Of a stretch of DNA of 64,000 nt, positions 45,240-57,532 are shown piece after piece (the first letter of the stretch is position 1; every line of letters starts with the position of its first letter). The notes under the pieces are model-generated. The model did no database searches, had not been told where the DNA came from, and saw only the letters and a list, made by a program, of their open reading frames with translations. Made by a program: the position numbers and the translations under genes. Origin of the DNA: Deinococcus marmoris (GTDB taxonomy: Bacteria; Deinococcota; Deinococci; Deinococcales; Deinococcaceae); assembly GCF_001949125.1 (NCBI RefSeq), contig NZ_MSTI01000066.1:93478-157477 (forward strand), in the 5' to 3' direction.

Positions 45240-45728
45240 ATGGTCAAGCTCGATGAAACCTCCCTGCCCGGCGTGGGCATGCGCTACGATTTCGATGGCA
45301 AATTTGGCAAACGCGTGGGCGTGATCACGCACCGCGACGGGCGGCGCGAACTGTTCGTATCCCTGCGCGAGGACCCCGACTCCTGTGCCCAGAGCATCGT
45401 GCTGGACGAGAAGGAGTCGGAGGTGGTGGCCGATCTGCTGGGCGGCAGCACCGTGACCCGCCGGATGGCCCAGAGCATGCAGGACATCGAGGGCCTGGCG
45501 ATGGACTGGCTGCCGCTGGCCGACAGCACGCCGTACAGTGGTCAACCGCTGGGCAGCGCCATGATGAGAACCCGCACCGGGGCCAGCATCGTGGCCGTGA
45601 TCAGGGGCGGCGGAGCGATTCCCGCGCCGGGGCCGGAATTTATCCTGCGCGCCGGGGACACGGTGGTGGTGGTGGGCACGGCGGACGGCGTGACCCGCGC
45701 CGCGCGGCTGCTGAACGGCGACCCATGA
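45240..45728 (+). CDS. khtT: potassium/proton antiporter regulatory subunit (KhtT-like, TrkA-C domain)
   Basis: 162 residues. The N-terminal half (DETSLPGVGMRYDF, GKRVGVITHRDGRRELFV) and the C-terminal RCK/TrkA-C domain (SIVAVIRGGGAIPAPGPEFI, RAGDTVVVVGTADGV) match KhtT, the cytosolic regulator that senses nucleotide and pH and gates the antiporter KhtU. KhtU lies 76 bases downstream. Leaderless start. Confidence 0.9.
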   Translation: MVKLDETSLPGVGMRYDFDGKFGKRVGVITHRDGRRELFVSLREDPDSCAQSIVLDEKESEVVADLLGGSTVTRRMAQSMQDIEGLAMDWLPLADSTPYSGQPLGSAMMRTRTGASIVAVIRGGGAIPAPGPEFILRAGDTVVVVGTADGVTRAARLLNGDP

Positions 45729-45804
45729 AAAAACCGGCCAAACCGGTCAAATCGCTGGTCGAAACCCCGTGATTCATCCTCCCACAACACCGGGGAGGTG
45801 AAGC

Positions 45805-46986
45805 GTGGAGCTGGGCCAACTGTTTCTGGAACTGGGCGGCGTGATCTTTCTGCTGGCCCTGGTGGGCCGCGCCGCCGGACGCCTGGGCATCACGCCCATT
45901 CCGCTGTACCTGTTGGCGGGCATCGGCCTGGGCGCGTTCATGTCGCTGGGCAACGCCCCCGAGGAATTCATCCACACCGGCGCGGAGATCGGCGCGGTGC
46001 TGCTGCTGTTCACGCTGGGGCTGGAATACACCAGCGAGGAACTCAGCAACAACATGAAGGCCAACCGGCAGATCGGCATCATTGATCTGGCCCTCAATTT
46101 CACGCCGGGGCTGATCGCGGGCTTTCTGCTGGGCTTTACCCCGATGGCCGCCGTGCTGCTGGGCGGCGTCACCTACCTGACCTCCAGCGGCATTGCCAGC
46201 AAGATCCTGCGTGACCTGGGGAGGCTGGGCAACCGCGAAACGCCCGTGATCCTGGCGGTGTGCGTGATCGAGGACGTGGTGATGGCCGCCTACCTGCCGG
46301 TGGTGGCCGCCCTGCTCATCGGCGGCACGCTGGTGGCGGTGGGGGTCAACCTGCTGGTGGCGCTGGCCGCCTTCGGGTTGGCCTTCTTTCTGGCCCTCAG
46401 ATACGGCCATGTCCTGAGCCGCGTGATGAACGTGCCCAGCGACGAGGCATTGCTGCTGGGCGTGCTGGGGCTGGTGCTGGTGGTGGCAGGTGTGGCGGAC
46501 CAGCTCAAGGTGAGCGCGGCCATCGGCGCGTTTCTGGTGGGCATCGCGCTCTCGGGTGAGGTGGCAGACCGGGCGCGGCGGCAGATCGAGCCGCTGCGTG
46601 ACCTGTTCGCCGCCGTCTTCTTCGTCTTTTTCGGCCTGCAACTGAATCTGGCCGAGGTTCCGCCCGTGCTGCTGCCCGCCGTCCTGCTGACCCTGATTAC
46701 CGGGGCCACCAAATTCGCGGTGGGCTGGATCGGGGCGGGGCGTGCGGGCGTGCAGATTCGCGGGCGCTTCCGGGCCGGGACCACCCTGATTCCACGCGGC
46801 GAATTCAGCATCCTGATCGCGGGCCTGGGCCTGGGTCTGGCCCCCAGCCTGGGACCGCTGGCCGCCGTCTATGTGCTTTTAACCGCCATCCTGGGGCCGG
46901 TGCTGTCGCGCTTCGATGCCCAGCTCGCGCCGCTGCTGGACCGCAAAAAGCCGGAGAAACAGGCCCCCGCCCCTGGGCCGACATGA
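45805..46986 (+). CDS. khtU: cation:proton antiporter (KhtU/KefB-like, CPA2)
   Basis: 393 residues from GTG with GGGGAGGTGA just upstream. About twelve membrane segments; GLGAFMSLGNAPEEFIHTGA, EIGAVLLLFTLGLEY and YLTSSGIASKILRDL are typical of the CPA2 antiporters, and the cytosolic RCK domain is absent because it is supplied by KhtT. It would exchange K+ (or NH4+) for protons across the membrane. The last two codons reach the first bases of repeat copy C. Confidence 0.9.
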   Translation: MELGQLFLELGGVIFLLALVGRAAGRLGITPIPLYLLAGIGLGAFMSLGNAPEEFIHTGAEIGAVLLLFTLGLEYTSEELSNNMKANRQIGIIDLALNFTPGLIAGFLLGFTPMAAVLLGGVTYLTSSGIASKILRDLGRLGNRETPVILAVCVIEDVVMAAYLPVVAALLIGGTLVAVGVNLLVALAAFGLAFFLALRYGHVLSRVMNVPSDEALLLGVLGLVLVVAGVADQLKVSAAIGAFLVGIALSGEVADRARRQIEPLRDLFAAVFFVFFGLQLNLAEVPPVLLPAVLLTLITGATKFAVGWIGAGRAGVQIRGRFRAGTTLIPRGEFSILIAGLGLGLAPSLGPLAAVYVLLTAILGPVLSRFDAQLAPLLDRKKPEKQAPAPGPT

Positions 46987-47124
46987 TACGGACTCCGATT
47001 GAAAAGTGTTGGAAACACCTGGAAATCCGAACGGAGTGAGCAGGAGCAAAACGGGTTCCGGGCGTGGAGTGCGGGAATCGGCGCTGTCCCGATTTCTGCC
47101 GCGTTACAGACGGAACCCGTATGA
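46985..47124 (+). repeat. dispersed repeat, copy C (140 bases)
   Basis: Runs from GATACGGACTCCGATTG to ACGGAACCCGTATGA. Ends form an inverted repeat (ATACGGACTCCG/CGGAACCCGTAT). Inside are GTGTTGGAAACACC, CGAACGGAGTGAGCAGGAGC, GGGTTCCGGGCGTGGAGTGC and GGAATCGGCGCTGTCCCGAT. It starts at the khtU stop and is the shortest full-length copy. Confidence 0.85.
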
Positions 47125-47181
47125 GGTCCGCATGACCGGACGCTCTACGCATTTCCTCTGAGACCGGGCTGAACCACTGTT

Positions 47182-47187
47182 TATACT
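47182..47187 (+). promoter_or_regulatory. -10 box of leaderless M3 peptidase transcript
   Basis: TATACT six bases before the ATG at 47194; it favours this start over the ATG at 47212. Confidence 0.6.
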
Positions 47188-47193
47188 CGGTGT

Positions 47194-49242
47194 ATGAACC
47201 CTGCAAGTGTCATGACGGAGAACCCACTGCTGAACGTGGGTTTCCGCGTTCCCTTCGATCAGATTAAACCCGAACACGCCGAGGCCGCCGTGGACCAGTT
47301 GCTCTCGGAGGCGGGTGAGCGCCTGGAGCGCCTCGCGAAGTCCGGCGAGCGCGGGTTTCAGGGCTTCATGGCCGATCTGGACACCCTGACCGAGCAGCTC
47401 GGCACCGTGACCACCATCGTTCACCATCTGGACGCCGTGGTCAGCAGCCCCGAATGGACGGCGGCCAAGCAGGCGATCCTGCCCAAGACCAGCGAGTTCT
47501 ACACCAACCTCAGCCTGCACCCTGGCCTGTGGGCGGCCCTCAAGGCGTTTGCCGCAACCGACGACGCCGCAGGGCTGGACCCGGTGCGCGCCCGGCACCT
47601 CAAACTGACCATCGACGACTTCAAGCGCGAGGGCGCGGACCTGGAGGGCGGCGACAAGGCCCGCCTGCTGGAGCTGAACACCCGGCTGGCCCGCGTGACC
47701 AGCGACTTCGGCAAGAACGTGCTGGACGCCACCGCCGCCTACGAGCTGTACGTGGACGCCGGGCGTTTGAAGGGGGTGCCCCAGCGCGTGCAGGACGCCA
47801 CCCGCGAGGACGCCCAGGAACGCGGTAAGGAGGGCCACCGCCTGACCCTGCACCAGCCGATCACCACGCCCCTGATGACCTACGCCGATGACCGCGAACT
47901 GCGCCAGGAGATCTGGGAAGCGCAGCAGCAGGTGGGCAAGCAGGACGGACGCGACAACCGCCCGCTGGTGCGCGAGATTCTGGAGTTGCGCCGTGAGAAG
48001 GCCGGGCTGCTGGGCTTCGCCAACTTCGCCGACTACGTGTTGCAGGACCGGATGGCCGGCGGCGGCGAGACGGCCCTGAACTTCGAGCGTGATCTGGAGA
48101 CCCGCACCCGCCCCGCCTACGAGCGCGAGAACGACGAGTTAGAGGCGTATCACCGCCAGCACGCCGGAGCCGACGCGCCCGCCCTGGCTGCCTGGGACGT
48201 CACCTACTGGGCCGAGAAGCAGCGTCAGGCCCAGTACGATTTCGACGAGGAAGCCCTGCGCCCCTACTTCCCCCTCGACAACGTGCTGTCCGGCCTGTTC
48301 GAGATCACCCGCCGCGTGTTCGGCGCATCCGTCAAGGAAGCGCAGGCTCCCGGCTGGCACCCCGAAGTGCGTTATTACGACATCCAGGACGAGAACGGCA
48401 CGCACGTCGCGTCCTTTTACACTGACTGGTTCCCCCGTGACACCAAGCGCGCCGGAGCGTGGATGAACGGCTTCATCACCGGCGGTCCCCGCCAGGACGG
48501 CGTTGATCCCCACTTGGGCCTGATGTGCGGCAACATGACCCCTCCCGGCAAGGACACGCCCGCGCTGCTGTCGATCCGTGAGGTGGAAACGGTGTTCCAC
48601 GAGTTCGGCCACCTGCTGCACCACGCGCTGTCCACCGTGCCGATCAAGTCGCTGAGCGGGACCAGCGTCGCGTGGGACTTCGTGGAACTGCCCAGCCAGA
48701 TCATGGAAAATTGGGTGATGGAACGCGACGCGCTGGACCTGTTCGCCCGCCATTACCAGACGGGCGAGGCGCTGCCGCAGGACCTCTTCGACAAGATGGT
48801 GGCCGCCCGCAACTACCGCGCCGCCAATACCTCCATGCGCCAGTATTCCTTCGGCGCAACCGATCTGATGCTGCATGTCGAGTACGACCCGGCCAGTGAC
48901 GCGGACCCGGTGGCGGTGGCCCGCGACAGCATGGCCCGCTTCGTGCCGTACCCATTGCCCCAGGACTACTCGATGGTAGCGGCCTTCAACCACCTGTTCA
49001 GCAGCCCGGTGGGTTACGGCGCGGGCTATTACAGCTACAAATGGGCCGAGGTGTTGGACGCCGACGCCTTCTCGCGCTTTGCCAGCGAGGGCATCTTCAA
49101 CCGCGATACGGGCCGCGCCTTCGTGGACAGTGTGCTGAGCCGGGGCGGCAGCGAGGATCCCGCCCAGCTCTACCGCGAATTCATGGGCCGTGACCCGGAT
49201 GCGGACGCCCTGTTGCGCCGCAGCGGTCTGCTGCCCGCGTAA
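47194..49242 (+). CDS. M3 family oligopeptidase (oligopeptidase A-like)
   Basis: 682 residues. Zinc metallopeptidase: the HExxH motif lies in [16 protein letters not shown] at about residue 470, with the third ligand Glu in [14 protein letters not shown]. Length and the region [15 protein letters not shown] fit oligopeptidase A / dipeptidyl carboxypeptidase rather than PepF. It would degrade short peptides and signal-peptide fragments in the cytosol. A hairpin follows the stop. Confidence 0.93.
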   Translation: MNPASVMTENPLLNVGFRVPFDQIKPEHAEAAVDQLLSEAGERLERLAKSGERGFQGFMADLDTLTEQLGTVTTIVHHLDAVVSSPEWTAAKQAILPKTSEFYTNLSLHPGLWAALKAFAATDDAAGLDPVRARHLKLTIDDFKREGADLEGGDKARLLELNTRLARVTSDFGKNVLDATAAYELYVDAGRLKGVPQRVQDATREDAQERGKEGHRLTLHQPITTPLMTYADDRELRQEIWEAQQQVGKQDGRDNRPLVREILELRREKAGLLGFANFADYVLQDRMAGGGETALNFERDLETRTRPAYERENDELEAYHRQHAGADAPALAAWDVTYWAEKQRQAQYDFDEEALRPYFPLDNVLSGLFEITRRVFGASVKEAQAPGWHPEVRYYDIQDENGTHVASFYTDWFPRDTKRAGAWMNGFITGGPRQDGVDPHLGLMCGNMTPPGKDTPALLSIREVETVFHEFGHLLHHALSTVPIKSLSGTSVAWDFVELPSQIMENWVMERDALDLFARHYQTGEALPQDLFDKMVAARNYRAANTSMRQYSFGATDLMLHVEYDPASDADPVAVARDSMARFVPYPLPQDYSMVAAFNHLFSSPVGYGAGYYSYKWAEVLDADAFSRFASEGIFNRDTGRAFVDSVLSRGGSEDPAQLYREFMGRDPDADALLRRSGLLPA

Positions 49243-49255
49243 ATTCCGCATCTGG

Positions 49256-49291
49256 CAACCCGGCTCCCGGTTTCAAGGGTGAGCCGGGTTG
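49256..49291 (+). terminator. hairpin after M3 peptidase
   Basis: CAACCCGGCTC (49256-49266) pairs perfectly with GAGCCGGGTTG (49281-49291); the T-run is weak (CCTTTGCG). Confidence 0.7.
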
Positions 49292-49300
49292 CCTTTGCGT

Positions 49301-49306
49301 TATTCT
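49301..49306 (+). promoter_or_regulatory. -10 box of leaderless CAP-protein transcript
   Basis: TATTCT six bases before the ATG at 49313. Confidence 0.5.
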
Positions 49307-49312
49307 GCGCCG

Positions 49313-49810
49313 ATGGTCAAACGTGCCCTGCTGCTCGCCTGCGCCCTGCTGTCCTCCTGCGCCATTCCTGCCGTTCAGGCCCAGGCCCAGGCTACCCCAG
49401 AAGCGCAACTTCTGGCGCGGCTGAACGAAATCAGGACGCAGGGCGTGAGCTGCCCCGGCAGTGGGCGCAGACCTGTGGCCCGCGCTTTGAGCATCAGCGC
49501 ACCCCATGCCCAGGCCGCCCGCCTTCAGGCCGGATACATGACTACTTCCGGGCGCATCACGCACACCGGGCAGAATGGCAGCACGCCCCGCATCCGCGCC
49601 GCCAGCACAGGGGTCAATGCCACCAGCGTCACCGAAATCGTATACATGGGGACTGGCCTCGACACCGAACAGGCCATGCGCTGGTGGCTGGGCAGCGCCA
49701 CCCACTGCTACTGGATGACCGAGGGGCGTTACACCCACGCCGGGGCCAGTGTGGTGCGGGGACCACGCGGCACGGCCTACGTGATCGTGCTGAGCAGCCA
49801 GCCCAGATAG
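49313..49810 (+). CDS. CAP/SCP-domain lipoprotein
   Basis: 165 residues from the ATG at 49313; a TTG eight codons earlier is rejected because the -10 box lies after it. The N-terminus ends in a lipobox-like LLSSCAIP. The domain begins [20 protein letters not shown] and shows [42 protein letters not shown] and [10 protein letters not shown], the CAP (cysteine-rich secretory/PR-1) pattern with conserved His and Glu. Bacterial members are extracellular and of unknown activity. Confidence 0.85.
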   Translation: MVKRALLLACALLSSCAIPAVQAQAQATPEAQLLARLNEIRTQGVSCPGSGRRPVARALSISAPHAQAARLQAGYMTTSGRITHTGQNGSTPRIRAASTGVNATSVTEIVYMGTGLDTEQAMRWWLGSATHCYWMTEGRYTHAGASVVRGPRGTAYVIVLSSQPR

Positions 49811-49815
49811 CCGAT

Positions 49816-50030
49816 TCATACGGATTCCGTCTGTAACGAGGCGGAAATCTGGACAGCCCCGCTTCCTACACTCCACGCCCGGAAGCCGTTTTTCTCCTGC
49901 TCACGCTTGTTATCACCAGACGCCGATGACTGGCACAGCTCGGAGAGAGGACGCTCTTCCTCTACGCCGCAGCTCTGCGAGTCCTGTTCGGATTGCCAAA
50001 TGCTTCCAACCCCTTTCAATCGGAGTCCTT
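49816..50030 (-). repeat. dispersed repeat, copy D (215 bases)
   Basis: On the minus strand it runs from AAGGACTCCGATTGAAAGG to ACAGACGGAATCCGTATGA. It carries the GGAGAAAAACGGCTTCCGGG box and a diverged GGAAGCGGGGCTGTCC stem. An extra segment of about 75 bases sits between the GTTGGAAGCATTTGG part and the GAGCAGGAG box, where copy A has a shorter, different insert. Confidence 0.8.
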
Positions 50031-50041
50031 AACAGAGTTCG

Positions 50042-50455
50042 TCAGGCCCGCGCGTCGATCTGCTGGATGGCCCAGCCGTTTCCATCCGGGTCTTTGAAGA
50101 AAATGAAACCAGCGAAGTTCAGGGCATCTTCGTCTGTGGCGGGGCGCGCACCTGCTGCGCCCATCACCTGAACCGGGCCGACCTCCACGCCACGCTCTAA
50201 AAGTTGTGCGTGGGCGGCGCGCAGATCACTGACCACCAGTTGCAAGCCCTGGAGCGAACCGGGTTCCATTCTTGCCAGCCCCGTTCCGATCACGATGGAG
50301 CAGCCCGAACCCGGCGGCGTCAGTTGCACGATGCGCCGCGTTTCGCCCATACGGGTGTCGTGGTCCACCTTGAAGCCCAGCCCGTCCTCGTAGAAGGCGC
50401 GGGCGCGATCAACATCAGTCACGGGAACGACGATGACTTCCAGGGTCCAGTTCAT
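50042..50455 (-). CDS. VOC superfamily (glyoxalase-like) protein
   Basis: 137 residues from the ATG at 50455, with AGGAG five bases upstream. VIVVPVTDVDRARAFYEDGL and the final FIFFKDPDGNGWAIQQ are the two halves of a vicinal-oxygen-chelate module, as in glyoxalase/bleomycin-resistance-like proteins. Metal ligands are not all evident. No substrate can be inferred. Confidence 0.9.
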   Translation of the reverse strand: MNWTLEVIVVPVTDVDRARAFYEDGLGFKVDHDTRMGETRRIVQLTPPGSGCSIVIGTGLARMEPGSLQGLQLVVSDLRAAHAQLLERGVEVGPVQVMGAAGARPATDEDALNFAGFIFFKDPDGNGWAIQQIDARA

Positions 50456-50663
50456 TTGATCTCCTGTGGTGGCGCAAACGTTAGTCCAGACTCCGCCAGA
50501 ACCGTGAGTAGTGGCCCCAGCGCCTTCTTCTCTGATCGGAGGCGCACCCCAGGCTTCCTGCCAGCGCGTAGACACGCGGTCACGTCTGGTGGAACTTCCA
50601 GGCCAGTGGCTGGGTGGCAGGACTGCCACCCTTATGCTGGACCATCGGTTCAGGCTGTGCTGC

Positions 50664-52016
50664 TCAGGCTTTCGCCGTCTGCCACACCACGCCCACCGCT
50701 TCCTCCACACTCTTGACGCCTGTGTGTCCAGCCAGCCCCGGTGGAACGATCAGGCGTTTGTACCCGGCGCGGGCTGCTTCCTCGGCGCGGCGCTGGGAGG
50801 CCACCGTGCTGCGGACCTCTCCGGCCAGCCCCACTTCACCGAACACCGCTACATTCGCGGGCAGGGCGCGGCCCACCACGGCGCTGTAGACCGCCAGGGC
50901 CACGGCCAGATCCAGGCCCGGATCGGGAACCTTCAGGCCGCCTGCCAGATTCACGTAGATGTCCAGACCGCCCAGGGTCAGGTCCAGGCGGCGCTCCAGC
51001 ACAGCCAGCACCACATCCACCCGGCGCGGGTCCAGACCCACCACCACGCGGCGGGCGTTGGGATACGGCGTCTTGCTGGCCAGCGCCTGCACTTCCAGCA
51101 GCATGGGGCGCTGGCCGTCTACGGTGGCGGCCACCACGCTGCCGGGCACGCCCACTGGACGCTCGGCCAGGAAGGCGGCGCTGGGATTTTCCACGGCGAT
51201 CAACCCCTCGCCGCGCATCTCGAAGACGCCCAGTTCCCCCGCCTGCCCGAAGCGGTTCTTGACACTCCGCAGCAAGCGGAAAGCCCCCACAGTCTCCAGA
51301 AACACCGTGGTGTCCACGATATGTTCCATCACCTTCGGCCCGGCCACGGTGCCGTCCTTGGTGACGTGCCCCACCAGCACGGTGGCCGTGCCCGTTTCCT
51401 TGGCCGCGCGCGTGAGCATTGAGGTGCCGTCGCGGACCTGCGCCACGCCGCCGGGCGCGCCCTCGCCCTCCACGGTCACGGTCTGGATGCTGTCCACGAT
51501 GCACAGCACGGGGCGGTGTTCGTTCATCAGGGCGGCGATGTGTTCGGCGCGGGTGTCACGCGTGAGCTGGATGTCGGCGGTCACGCCCAGACGGTCTGCC
51601 CGCAAGCGGATCTGCTCCAGCGATTCCTCGCCCGCCACGTACAGCACGGTGCCGCCCGCCCGCGCCACGCTGTCGGCCACCTGAAGCAGCAGCGTACTCT
51701 TGCCGATGCCCGGCTCGCCGCCGATCAGGGTGACGCCCCCGGCCACCAGCCCGCCGCCCAGCACCCGGTCCAGTTCCAGAATGCCCGACGAGGTGCGTGG
51801 TTCCTCGCGCCGCCCCACGGTGGACAGCGGCGTGAGCTTTCCGCCGGAAATACCGCCGTAGCCGCCCGCTCCGCCGCCGCGCGCCTTGCCGCCCGTGACG
51901 CTGGGTACTTCCTCCTCGAAGGAGTTCCATGCCTGACAGTTCGGGCAGCGGCCCAGCGGTTTGGCCGAGGTGTAGCCGCAACTGTTGCAGACGTATTTGG
52001 TGGTGACCCTAGCCAT
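50664..52016 (-). CDS. radA: DNA repair protein RadA (Sms)
   Basis: 450 residues. N-terminal zinc finger [18 protein letters not shown], Walker [15 protein letters not shown], the RadA-specific KNRFG motif in [13 protein letters not shown], and a C-terminal Lon-like domain ([20 protein letters not shown]). RadA is a hexameric helicase that extends D-loops in recombination, relevant to the repair biology of Deinococcus. It starts nine bases after the DUF2087 gene, so both are probably one transcript. Confidence 0.96.
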   Translation of the reverse strand: MARVTTKYVCNSCGYTSAKPLGRCPNCQAWNSFEEEVPSVTGGKARGGGAGGYGGISGGKLTPLSTVGRREEPRTSSGILELDRVLGGGLVAGGVTLIGGEPGIGKSTLLLQVADSVARAGGTVLYVAGEESLEQIRLRADRLGVTADIQLTRDTRAEHIAALMNEHRPVLCIVDSIQTVTVEGEGAPGGVAQVRDGTSMLTRAAKETGTATVLVGHVTKDGTVAGPKVMEHIVDTTVFLETVGAFRLLRSVKNRFGQAGELGVFEMRGEGLIAVENPSAAFLAERPVGVPGSVVAATVDGQRPMLLEVQALASKTPYPNARRVVVGLDPRRVDVVLAVLERRLDLTLGGLDIYVNLAGGLKVPDPGLDLAVALAVYSAVVGRALPANVAVFGEVGLAGEVRSTVASQRRAEEAARAGYKRLIVPPGLAGHTGVKSVEEAVGVVWQTAKA

Positions 52017-52024
52017 ACTGGAGT

Positions 52025-52357
52025 TCAGCCACTCTTGCTGACGCTGATCTCTGGCGTGCCGGACGATTCGGAGGTCTCCGCGCTCACGCCGGGCCGCCCG
52101 TCCGCGCGCCAGTACGCGCCATCGGCGGTGGCCAGATATTCGCTGTCCAGCAGTTCGGTCAGCAGGACCGAGGGGTCTTCCAGGGTGCTGTGGTCGGCCA
52201 GGACGCGTTCCACCTGTCCCTGGTTGTACGACACGCCCGGCTCGAACAGGCCAGTCAGGTAATCCAGAATGGCCATCTGATGGACGCGGCGACGTTTGCT
52301 GGGCCAGGCGATGATGCGTCCGTGGTCGTCCTGAAAGTCGGAGATGCTTTTCGTCAT
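52025..52357 (-). CDS. DUF2087 domain protein
   Basis: 110 residues from the ATG at 52357. [20 protein letters not shown] and [16 protein letters not shown], then [20 protein letters not shown], match DUF2087, a winged-helix-like module found at the end of some regulators. The position just upstream of radA on the same strand suggests co-expression. TAGCAT is seven bases before this ATG, so the upstream in-frame ATG at 52366 is less likely. Confidence 0.8.
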   Translation of the reverse strand: MTKSISDFQDDHGRIIAWPSKRRRVHQMAILDYLTGLFEPGVSYNQGQVERVLADHSTLEDPSVLLTELLDSEYLATADGAYWRADGRPGVSAETSESSGTPEISVSKSG

Positions 52358-52364
52358 GGGAGAC

Positions 52365-52370
52365 ATGCTA
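52365..52370 (-). promoter_or_regulatory. -10 box of leaderless DUF2087-radA transcript
   Basis: TAGCAT on the minus strand seven bases before the ATG at 52357. Confidence 0.45.
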
Positions 52371-52423
52371 ACCGCTGGGGGCAGGCGGCAGCGGGCAGGG
52401 AGCCACAAATCGGCAGGGGCGCT

Positions 52424-52627
52424 CTACAACAGCGAGGGCTTCAGGCAATCCACGTATACGCTGCCCAGCAGCAGCAGCAGGCCAAAAACGATCAGGACAC
52501 TGATGGTGATTCGCTGGGCGAGCCTGCGCTGAAGGCCGAAGCCCAGCGAGGCGATACAGACGGTCCAGGCCGCGCCGACGAGCAGGTGTTCACGGCCCCC
52601 GGCCAGCGCAGATGTTTTCAGGCACAT
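52424..52627 (-). CDS. possible small two-helix membrane protein
   Basis: 67 residues from the ATG at 52627, reading MCLKTSALAGG, then two hydrophobic stretches (HLLVGAAWTVCIASLGFGL and ITISVLIVFGLLLLLGSVYV) joined by RRLAQR. The layout faintly recalls the C-terminal helices of LysE-type exporters. No ribosome site and no recognised family, so it may be a remnant or not a gene. The frame is open upstream to 52696. Confidence 0.35.
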   Translation of the reverse strand: MCLKTSALAGGREHLLVGAAWTVCIASLGFGLQRRLAQRITISVLIVFGLLLLLGSVYVDCLKPSLL

Positions 52628-52760
52628 GACGAAATCCAAGGGGAACAGTCCTTTGAGGGCCGGGCAACTCGCCTTCGTTCCCACTCTGCCGCACACCGTC
52701 TGGCAGGACTCTTTCGGCGGGTTGGATCAAGATGATGGGCGGGGTGAGAAGGGCGGGAAC

Positions 52761-52788
52761 AAAAAAGCCCTCTCCACTGGGGAGAGGG
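52761..52788 (-). terminator. terminator after clpC
   Basis: On the minus strand CCCTCTCC-ccagt-GGAGAGGG (plus 52768-52788) followed by CTTTTTTG. Confidence 0.9.
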
Positions 52789-52807
52789 ACAAGGGAGAAA
52801 TTTCTGG

Positions 52808-55045
<2,238 letters not shown>

Positions 55046-55306
55046 GGAAGACCCCCAGGGGGCGAAATCGCACATGCGCGCGTGGCTCGTTCAGAACGCA
55101 GAAAGCGGTGGAGGGTACTGGAGTCGGGTGGACTGATGGGGTGGACGGTTGGAGTGGATGGACCGTCCCGAGTTTAGAGTATCCGTGGTGCGCCAGACGC
55201 GCCTAAACTTACGTTCTTGCCCCCCTGTACTGTAAGCCTTCCCACCTGACGGCCTTCTTTCGTGCCCCAATAGCCAGCTTTGGCCCCCAGATCGTCAGTC
55301 GCCCGT

Positions 55307-55312
55307 TACCCT
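55307..55312 (+). promoter_or_regulatory. -10 box of carboxymuconolactone decarboxylase-like gene
   Basis: TACCCT seven bases before the ATG at 55320; no ribosome site. The rest of 55046-55306 contains no gene I can support. Confidence 0.45.
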
Positions 55313-55319
55313 GGGCGGC

Positions 55320-55736
55320 ATGACCGACACTGAACACGGTGCCCCCGCAGAACAGCCCGAAGGCCGCGCCAGGAGGACCGTTTTCGGCTCCCAGCATGAC
55401 CGCATCATGGAACGGTTGCAGGGGCTGGACGCCGATCTGGCCGCCCACATCCAGAATTTTGCCTACGACACCGTCTACGACAGCTCGGCGCTGGACCTGA
55501 AAACCCAGGAGCTGATCGCCTGCGCCCTGCTGGTCTCGCTGGGTAGCCCGCCGGAACTGCGGACCCACCTGCGCGGCGCACTGAACGCCGGGGCGACAGA
55601 GGCCGAGGTGCGTGGCGCGCTGATGATGTGCGTGCCGTATCTGGGATTCCCGCGCACGGTGGCGGGTTTTGAGGTATTGAAGACCTCTCTGGACGCTCAG
55701 GAGAGAAACCAGAAGAAAGACAAGGAAAAGGGGTGA
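55320..55736 (+). CDS. carboxymuconolactone decarboxylase family protein
   Basis: 138 residues. [20 protein letters not shown], then [20 protein letters not shown] and [20 protein letters not shown] match the CMD/AhpD fold. The paired CxxC of AhpD peroxidase partners is absent, so it resembles the decarboxylase branch; true gamma-carboxymuconolactone activity is unproven. Convergent with the outer-membrane protein gene. Confidence 0.87.
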   Translation: MTDTEHGAPAEQPEGRARRTVFGSQHDRIMERLQGLDADLAAHIQNFAYDTVYDSSALDLKTQELIACALLVSLGSPPELRTHLRGALNAGATEAEVRGALMMCVPYLGFPRTVAGFEVLKTSLDAQERNQKKDKEKG

Positions 55737-55774
55737 ACGGGCCGCAGCCTGTCCACCCCTCAGATTGACCTGCT

Positions 55775-56473
55775 TTAGAACATGTACTTGACGCCCAGGC
55801 GGGCCTTGAAGTTGGTGCCGGGGCGCACGAAGCGGTTGTCGAAGGTGCTGTAGCTGCCGTCGGCGGTGGGAATGGAGTCACCCTTGCTGGTGTTGATCGT
55901 GGACTTGAAGAAGTAATCCGCGCCCAGATCGCCCACCAGGCTCAGGTTGCCGGTCAGGGCGTAGCTGGCCATCGCGCCTGCACCCAGACCGAACGAGTTG
56001 CTGGAATAGGTGGTGCTGCCACCCGACGTGCCGTAGTCCTCGGTGCCCTTGAACATGCCGTAGCGCGCGCCGCCGTAGACCATCGTGTCGATGCCGGGGG
56101 CCACCTCGCCCAGGCCGTAGGTGCCGTCCACGGAAATCACGGTCTGGCTGCCGTATTCCGAAGCGCCCAGGCCGCCCTCGGAAATGGGCTTCTTGGCGTC
56201 GGCGAAGCTGCCCAGCACATTGGTAGACGAGTCGTTGATCGAGTCGCGGGGACGGGTGTAGGCCACGCCCACCTTGACGCCCACGGGGCCGATCACGTTG
56301 GGAGCATGCACGAACACTTCGCCGCTCAGGCCGCCCGCGTACCCGCCGGTCAGGCCGAGTTCGATGTTGTTCCGGGTGATGGTGTTGGTGACGGCAGTGG
56401 TCACGCTGTTGAGGGTCTGTGCGCCAGCCGTCGCGGCGGCAGCAAGAATGGTCAGGGAAATCAGCTTCTTCAT
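55775..56473 (-). CDS. outer-membrane beta-barrel-like protein
   Basis: 232 residues. Signal peptide LISLTILAAAATAGAQ, then alternating polar/hydrophobic strands rich in Gly, Ser, Tyr (IELGLTGGYAGGLSGEVF, GVKVGVAYTRP, MVYGGARYGMF, NFKARLGVKYMF), ending in aromatic Phe as barrel proteins do. It should reside in the Deinococcus outer membrane. GAGG lies nine bases before the ATG. No specific function. Confidence 0.8.
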   Translation of the reverse strand: MKKLISLTILAAAATAGAQTLNSVTTAVTNTITRNNIELGLTGGYAGGLSGEVFVHAPNVIGPVGVKVGVAYTRPRDSINDSSTNVLGSFADAKKPISEGGLGASEYGSQTVISVDGTYGLGEVAPGIDTMVYGGARYGMFKGTEDYGTSGGSTTYSSNSFGLGAGAMASYALTGNLSLVGDLGADYFFKSTINTSKGDSIPTADGSYSTFDNRFVRPGTNFKARLGVKYMF

Positions 56474-56773
56474 GACTGTCAGCCTCGGCCCCCAACATGA
56501 GAACGCCTCATGAAACGGTTGACGACAGATTTAAGAAGTGGAGAAAGCGGGGGTGTTCCCGGCGCAGGAACGCCCCGGCGTGCTGCCGATTCAAGATTCT
56601 GTGTAGCTTCTCTGTACCTTTTCCCCACCCAGCCAGCGCCGCTCTGCTTCAGAATGAAGGCCCTCAAGCCGTATCCTCCTAATGACAGAGATGCTGCTAA
56701 ACTTGGACCGAGTTTAATTTTATTGCTGGGCGCGCATCACGAATCGCCCCCACACCCACACCCTGGAGGTTGC
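56474..56773. other. intergenic region, divergent promoters expected
   Basis: 300 bases between two divergent genes. It is moderately AT-rich near 56690-56725 (GCTAAACTTGG, TTTAATTTTATTG), where the etfB promoter probably lies, but no well-spaced -35/-10 pair is certain. Confidence 0.4.
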
Positions 56774-57532
56774 ATGAAAATTTTGACCCTTGTAAGACAG
56801 GTGCCCGACGCCGAGGCGCGCGTGAAAGTCAGCGGTGACCGCGTCGATCTGGACGGCACCACGCTGGTGATCGACGGTATGGACGAGTACGGCGTGGAGG
56901 AAGCCCTGCGTCTGCGCGAAAGTGCAAACGTGGAAGAAATCGTGGCGCTGGCGATTGGTCCTAAGAAGGTGGAAGACGCCCTGCGGACGGCGCTGGCGAT
57001 GGGCGTGGACCGCGCCATTCACATCGAGACCGACGAGAGATACGACGCCGTGGCCCTGAGCAAAATCGTGGCGCAGGTGGCGCAAAGTGAAGGCACGGAC
57101 CTGATTCTGCTGGGCGGCCAGGAAGCCGACTGGGATTCTCAGGCTCTGGGAGCCGCCAGTGCCGAACGCCTGGGCTGGCCTCAACTGACCTGGACCAACG
57201 AGCTGAAGGTGGAAGGCGACACCCTGACCGGACGCCACGATGTGGACGACGGCAACGAGGGCTTTAAAGTCAGCCTGCCCGCCGTGGTGACCGCGCAGCA
57301 GGGCCTGAACGAGCCGCGCTATCCCACGCTGCCCAACATCATGAAGGCCAAGAAGAAGGAACTCCGCAAGGATGACCTGGGCAGCTATGACGCGCAGCCG
57401 TCCGTGAAATACCTGAGCGCAGAAATCCAGACCCGCGCCCGCCTGAACAAGATGATCGACGGCAAGGACCCGCAGGCCGCCGCCGAACAACTCCTCGACC
57501 TCCTGCGAAACGAAGCGAAGGTGCTGGCATGA
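56774..57532 (+). CDS. etfB: electron transfer flavoprotein beta subunit
   Basis: 252 residues from the ATG at 56774 with GGAGG four bases upstream. [34 protein letters not shown] [14 protein letters not shown], and [16 protein letters not shown] with the AMP/FAD-interface loop are typical. With EtfA it carries electrons from acyl-CoA and other dehydrogenases to the quinone pool. The stop overlaps the etfA start. Confidence 0.95.
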   Translation: MKILTLVRQVPDAEARVKVSGDRVDLDGTTLVIDGMDEYGVEEALRLRESANVEEIVALAIGPKKVEDALRTALAMGVDRAIHIETDERYDAVALSKIVAQVAQSEGTDLILLGGQEADWDSQALGAASAERLGWPQLTWTNELKVEGDTLTGRHDVDDGNEGFKVSLPAVVTAQQGLNEPRYPTLPNIMKAKKKELRKDDLGSYDAQPSVKYLSAEIQTRARLNKMIDGKDPQAAAEQLLDLLRNEAKVLA

